The position numbers were made by a program, and so were the translations under genes. Positions 1-7,941 of a stretch of DNA of 16,855 nucleotides are shown here, piece after piece. The notes under the pieces were generated by a model that worked only from the letters and a program-made list of their open reading frames with translations, made no database searches and was not told where the DNA came from. Source of the DNA: UBA2128 sp964534955 (GTDB taxonomy: Bacteria > Fidelibacterota > Marinisomatia > Marinisomatales > UBA2128); the NCBI GenBank assembly GCA_964534955.1, contig CAZHRR010000045.1:1-16855 (forward strand), given 5' to 3'. Every line of letters begins with the position of its first letter. Position 1 is the first letter of the stretch.

Positions 1-159
1 AAATAGATTATGATGAGCGATATGTTTTTGATTAATCATATACAAAATCAGGCACGAGCAATCATTTATTCAGCAGTGAATATTACTGGAATTAGCTAAA
101 ATCTATGAATGTCAGAATTATTCACTCGAAGACCGTTATAGCAGGCTGAGCAAAACTGA
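1..159. other. Upstream non-coding leader
   Basis: No convincing coding sequence is seen in this stretch on either strand. It is AT-rich and precedes the transporter gene that starts at 160. A short perfect palindrome, TGATTAATCA, lies at 29-38, but it is too short to call an operator. I could not find a sigma-70-type -35/-10 pair with acceptable spacing, so the promoter of the following gene is unassigned. Confidence 0.5.
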
Positions 160-3100
160 ATGACAATGTTAAACAATTTACTCAAGATCAACAAAGGCGA
201 GGGGAAACGTGTTTTCTCCTTTTTCCTTGGCTTCTTCTTTCTTATTGGTTCGTTTATTTTTGGCAGAACTGCCCGGGATACTTTTTTCCTCAGTCGCTTC
301 CCCACCAAATACCTGCCTCACATGTTCATCCTTATTGCAATAGCCATCGCCATAACCATCGCTGTTCATTCCCGGTTATCAAAACGCTTTTCCCTTTTTC
401 CTCTTATGGTGACAACTTATACCGTTGGTGTCGTGTCGTATCTCGTTATCCAGCTCTTTTTATACGAATGGATGTATCCAGTCCTCTACATCTGGTTTGA
501 AGTAATCAGCACTATTACGGCGATCCAGTTCTGGCTGTTTGCTAACTCAGCATTCGACACACGGGAAGCCAAAAGGCTGTTCAGCATCATAGCCAGTGGA
601 GCAGCTATCGCCAATACTGCTCTCGGTTTTTCCATGGGATCGTTGGTGGATCTCCTTACAATAAATTTTCTCCTCCCGGCCACAGCACTTTTCATAGGAT
701 TGAGCCTTCTGATGATCCTCTACAGCAAACAGTTCGCTGGACAGGCTGCGGCTCCTGCCCCAAAGAGAACATACAGTTCCAATGAAAAGAAAAGAGGAGT
801 TCTTAGTTCACCTTATCTTCAAGTAATTATGTTGACCATCATTGCAGCTACAGTTGTAGGAACACTTGTAGATTACCAGATGAAAATCGTCGTCAGTAAA
901 AATCCGGATGAGGTGGAAATGGCCTCACTGTTCGGTACACTCTACGGTGTCATCGGCTTGATCTCTATCCTGATTCAGTTTTTCTTCACCAGCAGATTTC
1001 TTGCCAGGTTCGGCATCCTCCTGGCTCTCATGATCCTGCCGGGGACACTGTTTTTGGGCAGTACAGCCATATTTCTGGTCCCTGTCCTGGTAACGGTTGT
1101 TGGAGTAAAGGCGGGCGACCAGATCTTCAGATTCACACTTCACGATATCTCCAATCAACTGCTCTGGCTTCCAGTTTCACCTCAAGAGAAAAGCCGTGCA
1201 AAACCATTCATTGACGGCACCATCAAAAATGTCGCCGGCGGTTTGACCGGTATCATCATCATCGGACTGATGTCACTATTTGGTGATATCCGTATTCTCA
1301 GCATCCCCTCAATCTTTATTCTATTCGTTTGGATTATTGCCAACGTTAGACTGAAAAAGGGTTACGTCTCTGAACTGCGTAAGGCTGTAGATAAACGGCG
1401 GCTTGACTTCGAAGAACTTGAGTTTGACTATACCGATCCTGCCATAGTAGAGATTCTTCGCAACACCCTTTTGGAAGGTAATGAGCACCAGCAGCTCTTT
1501 ACTCTGGAAACACTCAATAGTCTCCCCCTGAAAGCCTGGAAGGATGATCTCCAGCGACTCCTTGAAAGAGGTTCACCGGCAATCCAGCGGAAAGTGCTGG
1601 AACTAACAAAAGATTCTGCTGGCACCATTCCTGATAAAGCTGTAATGGATCTTGTGAGACAAACAGATGGAGAGCTGACGGCGGATGCACTCCTGGTCTG
1701 TGGTCATCGGAAACTTCGTCAAGCTGTGCCTCTCATGAAGAATCTGGTGAAAGACAGTTCTCCTTCTGTCAGAGCTGCTGCCGCAGCCGGGCTGCTTCTT
1801 ATGGGTGGTGACGATGCTAAAGATGGACGGTCAATTCTCAACTCGCTCTTTGAAGAACGGGATACAAAGACACGGCTTGACTCACTGCTTACGGTGGGAC
1901 ATCTGCCAAACATCTTGTCGCAGGAAATCCTCTTGAAGCTATTGACGGATGAAGACTCAGATGTACGCCGTGGGGCTATTGTCCTTGCTGGGAAACGGCC
2001 TGCATCTGCTGCTATTTCTCCCCTTGTAAGCAACCTCAAGGACTCAGCTACAGCACCTGCAGCCCGGCGAGCCCTGCTTCTCCATGATCCCAAAGAAGTA
2101 TTGATAACAGTTATCAAATCAATTACAAGAAATGAGGAAGCTGACGGTAATATCAATACTGCTCTCAAGTGTCTGGGAGATCTTGACAGTCCGGAAACCG
2201 CCGGGGCTCTCATCAGTGCCTGGCCGAAAACCTCACTAAGCAACCGGCAGGAAATCGCTGATTCTCTCTCCCGGATCGCTAAGCGTGGTAGATTGGATGA
2301 AACCAGGTTAGAAGAAGCAACGACTCTCCTGGAAGAAATTCTAATTCAAGCGTATGAGACAGAACATGCTCTCACCCATTTCCTGGAAGATAAAGCCGTA
2401 TTTCTAATCACCGACATGCTGTCCACCCAGCTGAGTCAAATGAAAGTTATTATTCTTAAACTGGCCCTCCTGAATCACCAGGATGCTCCATTAAAAACTT
2501 TCGCACATGCCGTTACGACTCCCGGAGCTTCCTCACTGGCAAATGTCCTGGAATACCTGGACAACGTCCTTCCTAAGAATCTGCGGGAGACAGTCGTGCC
2601 GCTTCTCGATGAGTCCAATCCCTCAGAGAAAGCTCAAGCAGGTATAAAGCACTTTGAACTGCAATCCAAATCCGCCGAAGATTGGCTCACCGAATGGCTC
2701 ACTGGAGAAAGCAATTACAATTCTGCCGTTGCATTTGATTACCTTCTCCAAAAGCGGCTGGAAATCGAAGATGGGGTTGTATCCGCTCAATGGCTGTCCG
2801 AAAGAAACAGCCTTATCCACCGGGAAATATTAGCCAAGAGAGGCAAAGAGTGGAAGCCAGTTGGCCTCGAAAACAGAGAATTAATGGAGGAAATACCTAT
2901 GTACACCACACTTGAAAAGACCCTCTTTCTCAAGGGCGTCACACTTTTTCAGGATATCTCTGGCGAAGAAGTATCTCACATCGCCCAGATTGCTGATACT
3001 ATCAATCTAGGTCCTAAAGAAGTACTCTTCGAGGATGGAGACCCAGGCGACTCCATGTTCATAATAGTAGACGGTGCAGTCCGTATTCATAAGGAAGACA

Positions 3101-3312
3101 AGGAGATTGCAACTTTGGGGAACACTGAATTTATAGGCGAAATGGCTATCATGGATCAGGAGCCCCGTTCAGCATCGGCCACAACTCTGGAAGAAACTGT
3201 ACTGCTTCGAATCAGCGGAGAAGATTTCTTCGATCTGATGGCATCGAGGATGGATATTGTTCAGGGTATTATGAGAGTTCTAACGAGGAGACTGCGGGAG
3301 GCGATAGCATAA
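160..3312 (+). CDS. Npt/TLC nucleotide-transporter-like protein with HEAT repeats and C-terminal cNMP-binding domain
   Basis: This 1050-residue protein has three parts. Residues ~18-395 hold about twelve hydrophobic segments resembling the ATP/ADP (Npt/TLC) and MFS carriers; the start GRTARDTFFLSRFP followed by YLPH fits that group. Residues ~430-880 are helical repeats of HEAT type, for example VKDSSPSVRAAAAAGLLLMG near 530 and a DEDSDVRRGAIVLAG stretch near 596. Residues ~922-1050 form a cyclic-nucleotide-binding domain, with the phosphate-binding signature GEMAIMDQEPRSASA near 993 keeping the Glu and Arg that contact cyclic nucleotides. The likely role is an inner-membrane transporter whose activity or assembly responds to a cyclic nucleotide; the substrate cannot be read from sequence. 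The ATG at 160 has only a weak ribosome-binding site, and a second ATG at 166 is equally possible. The gene stands alone and ends tail to tail with the next gene. Domain calls are firm; nucleotide transport itself is inferred. Confidence 0.8.
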   Translation: MTMLNNLLKINKGEGKRVFSFFLGFFFLIGSFIFGRTARDTFFLSRFPTKYLPHMFILIAIAIAITIAVHSRLSKRFSLFPLMVTTYTVGVVSYLVIQLFLYEWMYPVLYIWFEVISTITAIQFWLFANSAFDTREAKRLFSIIASGAAIANTALGFSMGSLVDLLTINFLLPATALFIGLSLLMILYSKQFAGQAAAPAPKRTYSSNEKKRGVLSSPYLQVIMLTIIAATVVGTLVDYQMKIVVSKNPDEVEMASLFGTLYGVIGLISILIQFFFTSRFLARFGILLALMILPGTLFLGSTAIFLVPVLVTVVGVKAGDQIFRFTLHDISNQLLWLPVSPQEKSRAKPFIDGTIKNVAGGLTGIIIIGLMSLFGDIRILSIPSIFILFVWIIANVRLKKGYVSELRKAVDKRRLDFEELEFDYTDPAIVEILRNTLLEGNEHQQLFTLETLNSLPLKAWKDDLQRLLERGSPAIQRKVLELTKDSAGTIPDKAVMDLVRQTDGELTADALLVCGHRKLRQAVPLMKNLVKDSSPSVRAAAAAGLLLMGGDDAKDGRSILNSLFEERDTKTRLDSLLTVGHLPNILSQEILLKLLTDEDSDVRRGAIVLAGKRPASAAISPLVSNLKDSATAPAARRALLLHDPKEVLITVIKSITRNEEADGNINTALKCLGDLDSPETAGALISAWPKTSLSNRQEIADSLSRIAKRGRLDETRLEEATTLLEEILIQAYETEHALTHFLEDKAVFLITDMLSTQLSQMKVIILKLALLNHQDAPLKTFAHAVTTPGASSLANVLEYLDNVLPKNLRETVVPLLDESNPSEKAQAGIKHFELQSKSAEDWLTEWLTGESNYNSAVAFDYLLQKRLEIEDGVVSAQWLSERNSLIHREILAKRGKEWKPVGLENRELMEEIPMYTTLEKTLFLKGVTLFQDISGEEVSHIAQIADTINLGPKEVLFEDGDPGDSMFIIVDGAVRIHKEDKEIATLGNTEFIGEMAIMDQEPRSASATTLEETVLLRISGEDFFDLMASRMDIVQGIMRVLTRRLREAIA

Positions 3313-3355
3313 AGAGAACCTTCAATCTGCAATCAGTTTTTCCCACATTTCATTG

Positions 3356-3607
3356 TTATTGCCTGCCCAGTAATTGTTTTACTTTATTCAATACCTCTTT
3401 AAACAAAGCCTGCCCTTTCTGAAGTTCCTCTGGTAGCTCCTGACCAGTCATAACCAAATAGCCGATGTAAACCGACAAAAGAACCATGATAAACAACGCT
3501 ACCTTCATCAGTCGTTTGGTCAATGCGTATATTATAATGGCAACGAGTACCAGGACAATACCTAACAGGATTGGATTATCAGTCACTCTTTCTATCAAAG
3601 CTTCCAT
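3356..3607 (-). CDS. Small two-helix membrane protein, unknown function
   Basis: This 83-residue protein is not one I recognise. It has two hydrophobic segments, about residues 12-30 (LLGIVLVLVAIIIYAL core) and 34-53 (VALFIMVLLSVYIGYLVM), separated by a short basic turn (TKRLMK). A charged, probably amphipathic helical tail of ~30 residues follows, ending KQLLGRQ. Its ATG lies one base after the stop codon of the upstream phosphoesterase-cytochrome gene, and its strong ribosome-binding site lies inside the end of that gene. The two are therefore almost certainly co-transcribed and probably translationally coupled. It may be a membrane partner of the secreted cytochrome protein, but that is inferred only from the arrangement. 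Confidence 0.7.
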   Translation of the reverse strand: MEALIERVTDNPILLGIVLVLVAIIIYALTKRLMKVALFIMVLLSVYIGYLVMTGQELPEELQKGQALFKEVLNKVKQLLGRQ

Positions 3608-3608
3608 G

Positions 3609-5360
3609 CTATTTCTCCTCCTGTGATAATGGGATTAGAAGTTCCTGCCCCTCTCGAATAAGATTGGGGTCTGAAATATTCTCTCTGTTTAGTTTATAGA
3701 TTTCCAGCCTCCTCTTACCGTCGCCCAGAAAAAACTCAGATAGTTTCCAAAGGCTCTCGCCCTCGACAACGATATATGTCAAATAGAGAACAGAAGTCTC
3801 CCCTGATGTCTCTGCTTCATCTGCCACAGGTTCAACTTCTGATTCTACAGAAACCTCCGGTTCAGGCAGTTTAGACATCCCAGCCGAAACGGTATCCTCT
3901 TGAGCCTCATCTGCAGCAATAAGAGCCTCGACCATGACTATCTCTTCCTCAACTACAGGTTCCTCAGATATCTCCTTAGGAGGAACATCTATCAGTGCAA
4001 CCTTCTCTTCAGCAGGTTCAACTTCGACTAACTCTTCCTCTACCGGATGGCGAATCTGCTCCTTGAACAGTGCAAACTCGAACGACGGACTGTTCATTTG
4101 GTCGTGGCATCTTAGACAATTTTCCTCAGTAGGTAGATTTGCATCAACCATATATGGCTCTTCCAAATGTTCCTCAGGGACAGAGTGGCATTCAGTACAA
4201 TTCACCGTCTTCAGACCAGCTGTGATGTTGTAGTTCAGATAACCGTCGTCCCTGCCGAAACCAGTTGTGTGGCACGCCAGACAGTCGGGAGATTTGTGCT
4301 TATGTTCATGCTCCAGTGTCGCAAAAGATGCAGCGTGGGGAGTTGTCAACCAGTGCTCCAGTTTCTTGGGGTGACAGCTTCCGCACTTTTCTACCGGTGC
4401 AACCAGATATTCTGTCGGTACTGGTAGAATTCGCTCCACCCGTCTGGTGAGGCTTTGGCGTTTTAGACGGTTGTATTCGACGATCATATCCACCATAACC
4501 GAGTCATTAGGCAAAGTTATATCCATGGGTATCAGTTTACCGTTGTAGGACTGAAGCTCCTTTTCATCATCGAACGTCAGCTTAAGTTCTCCTACATAGT
4601 AGCCGTCCTTCCCAGCTTGCACGATGAGCGTGTTCCTGATCTTCTCCGGTTCTTGCAGAATGGTCTGCGTGTGCCCGCCTACGATGATGTCAAGACCTTC
4701 TACCGAACCAGCAAGTTCTCTGTCCTTCTCGATCCCAAGATGGGAGAGCATGATGACCACGTCTGATTTATGCTGAAGAGCCGCAGCTTGCTGGGTAACG
4801 ACGTTTTCGAAGGGGAGGATTTCCACAGTTTCTGATACACTCTTGGGATAGAAACGAAAGATGCTTGGATCCAAAACCGAAAAGATACCGAACGAGATGC
4901 CTTCCAGCTCAATAATCAACTCACTCTGGAGATTGGGAAGTTGCGGCTGTTGAAGGTTGGATGCCACGAATGGAAGATCGCTTCTGTTCATCAGCTCACT
5001 CAAGAAAGGAATTCCCCGAAAGAATTCCTGATCTCCCAGGGCGACGACGTCATACGGCATCAATTCATAGCCCCTGAAGGCGATGCTGTCCTTGAGAGTG
5101 TTGCTGGTAGATGAGAGAAAATCGCCGGCATCTACCAGAATGGTGTTGGAGTGATAGTTCAGCCATTCACGAATGTAGTGAACCCGTTTCTCCAGAGAGC
5201 CGTACGACTTCCCCGGGCAGAGACAGTTTTCCAGAGCGCCATTGGTGTTATTCGTATGGAGCAGGTAAATATCAACTGCCCTGACCGGAAGCGCAAACAG
5301 AATTAGAACCAGAAACAGGCTGAACAGAGAGTTCACTTGCGTAACAGATGGGAATCTCAT
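3609..5360 (-). CDS. Secreted 5'-nucleotidase-like phosphoesterase fused to tetraheme cytochrome c and LysM domain
   Basis: This 583-residue exported protein has a signal peptide (about 1-28, ending PVRA). Residues ~30-300 follow the UshA/5'-nucleotidase metallophosphoesterase fold: LLHTNNTNG (33-41), VDAGD (76-80), GDQEF (109-113), LSHLG (205-209) and GGHTQ (228-232). Four heme-attachment motifs follow: CGSCH (326-330), CLACH (360-364), CTECH (388-392) and CLRCH (415-419), with several extra His as possible distal ligands. An acidic Glu/Pro/Val-rich linker (~440-520) leads to a C-terminal LysM domain (~528-577, YIVVEGESLWKLSEFFLGDG through LIREGQELLIP), which would bind peptidoglycan. Compared with the usual D-x-H and GNHE metal and catalytic motifs, this protein has N-x-N and GDQE, so hydrolase activity is doubtful. 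From memory, similar substitutions occur in other cytochrome-linked members. It is probably a periplasmic electron carrier or redox enzyme tethered to the cell wall. No clear ribosome-binding site is visible. Confidence 0.85.
   Translation of the reverse strand: MRFPSVTQVNSLFSLFLVLILFALPVRAVDIYLLHTNNTNGALENCLCPGKSYGSLEKRVHYIREWLNYHSNTILVDAGDFLSSTSNTLKDSIAFRGYELMPYDVVALGDQEFFRGIPFLSELMNRSDLPFVASNLQQPQLPNLQSELIIELEGISFGIFSVLDPSIFRFYPKSVSETVEILPFENVVTQQAAALQHKSDVVIMLSHLGIEKDRELAGSVEGLDIIVGGHTQTILQEPEKIRNTLIVQAGKDGYYVGELKLTFDDEKELQSYNGKLIPMDITLPNDSVMVDMIVEYNRLKRQSLTRRVERILPVPTEYLVAPVEKCGSCHPKKLEHWLTTPHAASFATLEHEHKHKSPDCLACHTTGFGRDDGYLNYNITAGLKTVNCTECHSVPEEHLEEPYMVDANLPTEENCLRCHDQMNSPSFEFALFKEQIRHPVEEELVEVEPAEEKVALIDVPPKEISEEPVVEEEIVMVEALIAADEAQEDTVSAGMSKLPEPEVSVESEVEPVADEAETSGETSVLYLTYIVVEGESLWKLSEFFLGDGKRRLEIYKLNRENISDPNLIREGQELLIPLSQEEK
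3615..3622 (-). promoter_or_regulatory. Strong ribosome-binding site of the small membrane protein
   Basis: Read on the minus strand this is AGGAGGAG, seven bases before the ATG at 3607. It sits inside the last codons of the upstream gene, whose TAG stop is at 3609-3611. This fixes the start of the small gene and supports a two-gene operon. Confidence 0.75.
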
Positions 5361-5412
5361 TGTTTAGAAATATGGGTGGAAAGTAGGAAGATTTCAAGAG
5401 TAATTTTCAGCT

Positions 5413-6069
5413 ATGAAGAAAATATTCCGCATTGTTGTATTCATCGCTATTATTCTGTGCTTCCTCTCCGCTCAGACTAAGCACCCTGCTGACACAGTCC
5501 TGGCGTCAAACAAAACATCTCTCACTGAAAAGGTGCTAATATCTCCAATAGCTCTCTGGCAACGGTTCAGCTACAGCACTTCTTTGCTGGCGTGTCAGTT
5601 TTACCCAAGCTGCAGCAACTACGCTGCTCAGAGTATTTCGGAGAAGGGTATTTTCACAGGGACAATAATGGCAGCCGATAGAATCGTGAGGTGCAACCCC
5701 TCAGCATATCATTACCATTTGCGTGACAACCTGAAAATCCTGCCAGTCGACGAAACCTTCCATACTGACGGGCGGCTGATTAATCATGTGCACTCACCCT
5801 TACAGGTTCAACAGAACGGGAAATCACCACAGCTGGCTGCAGCGCTTTCGGTCCTGATACCAGGCAGCGGACGGATTTACGCCGGACGGACTTGGGATGG
5901 GATCTTCGGCTTTCTCACCTTTGCCCTGTCAGCAAATCTGGCCCATACACATCTTGACAAAGGACATCAGATCCGCGGAGGATTCTTTACGTTTATAACT
6001 CTTGCGTTCTATGGAGGAGAAATCATAGGAGCATACCGTGCCGCTCAGACGACACCTTTACAGAAATAG
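5413..6069 (+). CDS. YidD-like domain protein with C-terminal DUF5683/TM2-like membrane domain
   Basis: This 218-residue protein starts with a hydrophobic segment (residues ~4-20) that looks like a signal peptide or membrane anchor. Residues ~42-97 match the YidD membrane-insertion-efficiency factor, including CQFYPSCSNYA (61-71) and the ADRIVRCNP block (88-96), which keeps the family's three Cys. After a linker, residues ~137-210 (LAAALSVLIPGSGRIYAGRT, then two hydrophobic stretches) resemble the DUF5683/TM2-type membrane domain of Bacteroidota-like genomes. Classical YidD is ~70-90 residues, cytoplasmic, and encoded in the rpmH-rnpA-yidC cluster. This one is a fusion away from that cluster and may place its YidD part across the membrane. 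It is divergent from the cytochrome gene (52 bp apart) and ends two bases from the opposing isocitrate lyase gene. The function is inferred from the family only. Confidence 0.7.
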   Translation: MKKIFRIVVFIAIILCFLSAQTKHPADTVLASNKTSLTEKVLISPIALWQRFSYSTSLLACQFYPSCSNYAAQSISEKGIFTGTIMAADRIVRCNPSAYHYHLRDNLKILPVDETFHTDGRLINHVHSPLQVQQNGKSPQLAAALSVLIPGSGRIYAGRTWDGIFGFLTFALSANLAHTHLDKGHQIRGGFFTFITLAFYGGEIIGAYRAAQTTPLQK

Positions 6070-6071
6070 CA

Positions 6072-7493
6072 TCAAGTTCCAGGTGATGCCGCAACAGAGG
6101 ATGGTGAGGTTTCCACCTTACTCTTCTTCTTAAACTGCTTTTCTTCCGTAGAATCTGCCAGTGCACCAACAGAACTTTCACCACCGGTAATACAGTTCAT
6201 TACGCGGTCGAAGTAGCCCGTTCCAACGAACTTCTGGTGTGTGATAGCCATATAGCCGCTCTTCCTCTCGTGCTCAAACTCCAACTCCTGAAAATCGGAA
6301 TATGCCAGCATACCATCTTCATTGTAGGCACGGGCAAGATCGAACATCCCCATGTTCAGAGCATGGAAACCGGCCAGAGTCACGAACTGGAACTTGTATC
6401 CCATAGCTGCCAGCTCCCTCTGAAACTTGGCTATTGTTGCCTTGTCAAGATGATGTCTCCAGTTAAAGGATGGTGAACAGTTGTAGCTCAGTAGCTTATT
6501 GGGAAAGACTGCTTTGATTCCCTCAGCGAATTTCCTGGCCTCATTCAAATCAGGGTGAGAAGTCTCACACCAGATCATGTCAGCATACGGAGCATAGGCG
6601 AGCCCCCGGGCAACGGAGGCCTCAATACTTCCCTTGAAATGGTAGAACCCTTCGGAGGTACGCGGTTCATCTGTTATATATGGATGATCCCTTTCATCGC
6701 TATCGCTGGTGATGAGCTTCGCCGAATCAGCATCTGTTCGAGCTATCAGGATTGCGGAGACTCCACAAATATCGGCTGCCAATCTCGCCGAAATCAGCTT
6801 GGTGATGAACTCTCCTGTGGGTACCAGTACCTTGCCGCCCATGTGTCCGCACTTCTTCGCCGATGCCAGCTGATCCTCGAAATGAACACCGGCAGCTCCG
6901 GCATCAATCATGGCTTTCATCAGCTCGAATGCGTTCAGGGGTCCACCAAAACCTGCTTCGGCATCCGCTACGATGGGGGCGAACCAATAGGGACCGTCCT
7001 TGCGTCCATCAAGCACTTGAATCTGGTCGGCTCGGCGGAGAGCATTGTTAATCCGTCGGACAACCTCAGGAACACTGTTGCTTGGGTATAGACTCTGGTC
7101 CGGGTACATCTCGCCGGCAAGATTGGCATCGGCTGCTACCTGCCACCCGCTCAGATAGATAGCTTTGAGCCCGGCCTCCACCTGCTGCACTGCTTGATTC
7201 CCCGTAAGTGCCCCGAGAGCGTGAATGTAATCCTCTGTCTGGAGAAGATGCCACAGCCGTTCCGCTCCCGCCTGGGCAAAGGTGTACCAGATCTTCAACG
7301 TTCCTCGAAGTCTAAGTACGTCTTCCGGCGTATAGGGACGTGTTATCCCCTGCCACCGCGGATCATTAGCCCATAGGTTCCGGATATGCTCCACGTCATC
7401 AGGATCTACCTTATGACTTTCAATCTGTCTTTCCCGCTCAAGAGCCCTCTCTTCAATGGATAGTGATCTGATTTTCTCTTCTACAGATGCCAT
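6072..7493 (-). CDS. aceA: Isocitrate lyase
   Basis: This 473-residue cytoplasmic enzyme splits isocitrate into glyoxylate and succinate, the first step of the glyoxylate shunt used for growth on acetate or fatty acids. The active-site signature KKCGHMGGKV is at residues 213-222 with catalytic Cys215. The Lys at position two of that motif favours isocitrate lyase over methylisocitrate lyase, which usually has KRCGH. Also visible are GPYWFAPIVADAEAGFGG (167-184), EDQ (206-208) and the NCSPSFNW block (338-345). The usual family C-terminus, STEEKQF, falls at 448-454. About 19 further residues rich in Ser and Lys form a short extension, giving a length above the ~430 typical of E. coli. A GGAG ribosome-binding site lies 8 bases before the ATG. 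No malate synthase gene is adjacent, so the rest of the shunt must be encoded elsewhere. The gene is convergent with its left neighbour. Confidence 0.95.
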   Translation of the reverse strand: MASVEEKIRSLSIEERALERERQIESHKVDPDDVEHIRNLWANDPRWQGITRPYTPEDVLRLRGTLKIWYTFAQAGAERLWHLLQTEDYIHALGALTGNQAVQQVEAGLKAIYLSGWQVAADANLAGEMYPDQSLYPSNSVPEVVRRINNALRRADQIQVLDGRKDGPYWFAPIVADAEAGFGGPLNAFELMKAMIDAGAAGVHFEDQLASAKKCGHMGGKVLVPTGEFITKLISARLAADICGVSAILIARTDADSAKLITSDSDERDHPYITDEPRTSEGFYHFKGSIEASVARGLAYAPYADMIWCETSHPDLNEARKFAEGIKAVFPNKLLSYNCSPSFNWRHHLDKATIAKFQRELAAMGYKFQFVTLAGFHALNMGMFDLARAYNEDGMLAYSDFQELEFEHERKSGYMAITHQKFVGTGYFDRVMNCITGGESSVGALADSTEEKQFKKKSKVETSPSSVAASPGT

Positions 7494-7505
7494 TTGCAGC
7501 TCTCC

Positions 7506-7515
7506 ATATTATATG
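7506..7515 (-). promoter_or_regulatory. Possible -10 element upstream of isocitrate lyase
   Basis: On the minus strand a consensus TATAAT (7508-7513) lies about 15 bases before the aceA ATG at 7493, just ahead of its GGAG ribosome-binding site. I see no good -35 at the proper distance, and the implied leader would be very short. It may be a genuine weak promoter or a chance match in AT-rich DNA. Confidence 0.25.
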
Positions 7516-7893
7516 AGTTATGTTGACGCAAATCATTCAAAATCCTCATAAGCCCTCAGGGTCATGAACTTCTGTATCCTCGAGTCCGTCTGATGACCAA
7601 CCTTTTCTTTCCAAAAGGAAACAGATTCAAATTTAATATTCTGTAGATCCATTACTGTTTGCCTGATTGGAGAATATGTCTGAATTGTAGTAGAACCATT
7701 CTCAATAAAGATACAAACCAAGACTAGATGATTGTTGCAGATTCTTTAGAAAGAAACTTTACTTTGTAAACTTGACAAACAATCAACAACCCACAACCTA
7801 TTACCACAGATATTCTGTATAACTAAAACGGTAGATTAATTCATGGAACTCGTCAATAAATCAGGTTAAATTCGCGCCGCTGACGCAACCTTA

Positions 7894-7937
7894 GCTCCCC
7901 GGTAAATCGGGAGCAGAACAACGTCCCGACAAATTTT
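7894..7937 (+). other. Two mutually exclusive hairpins, the second terminator-like
   Basis: Hairpin A pairs GCTCCC (7894-7899) with GGGAGC (7909-7914). Hairpin B pairs TCGGGA (7907-7912) with TCCCGA (7924-7929) and is followed by CAAATTTTT, like a weak intrinsic terminator. The two share bases 7909-7912 and cannot form together. They end four bases before tRNA-Thr. Stem lengths are only six base pairs each. They could be the remains of an upstream transcript's terminator, an attenuator-like switch, or chance. The block also repeats the word CCTTAGCTC found in the tRNA (7889-7897 and 7946-7954), so a decayed tRNA-like sequence is a further possibility. Confidence 0.3.
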
Positions 7938-7941
7938 TATT

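Larger units (their letters stand above)
7494..7941. other. Intergenic region between isocitrate lyase and tRNA-Thr
   Basis: About 450 bases with no recognisable gene. On the minus strand an open frame runs from 7652 (ATG) or 7721 (TTG) to 7533, giving 39 or 62 residues without a known motif. It lacks a good ribosome-binding site, and I do not call it a gene. A TTGACA at 7772-7777 (+) has no matching -10 at normal spacing. The right end holds the pair of overlapping hairpins annotated separately. Confidence 0.5.

Noticed and set aside
29..38. TGATTAATCA palindrome as an operator for the transporter gene
   Set aside because: Ten bases of AT-rich palindrome are expected by chance, and it is 120 bases from the start codon without a recognisable promoter.
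1719..2243. 174-residue open frame antisense to the transporter-HEAT gene
   Set aside because: It lies wholly inside a well-supported gene, has the biased Ser/Arg-rich composition of a mirror frame, and shows no domain.
6555..7091. 178-residue open frame antisense to isocitrate lyase
   Set aside because: Isocitrate lyase is certain on the other strand; this frame has no motif or ribosome-binding site.
7533..7721. Possible small gene (TTG at 7721 or ATG at 7652) upstream of aceA
   Set aside because: There is no good ribosome-binding site, no known motif, and it occupies the likely leader of aceA. It could be real but cannot be supported from sequence alone.
7772..7823. Promoter for tRNA-Thr (TTGACA at 7772, TATAAC at 7818)
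   Set aside because: The hexamers are 40 bases apart and neither has a partner at 16-18 bases, so they do not form a promoter.
7889..7941. T-box or other known riboswitch before the tRNA
   Set aside because: There is no specifier loop or T-box consensus, and the downstream gene is a tRNA, not a synthetase or amino-acid gene.
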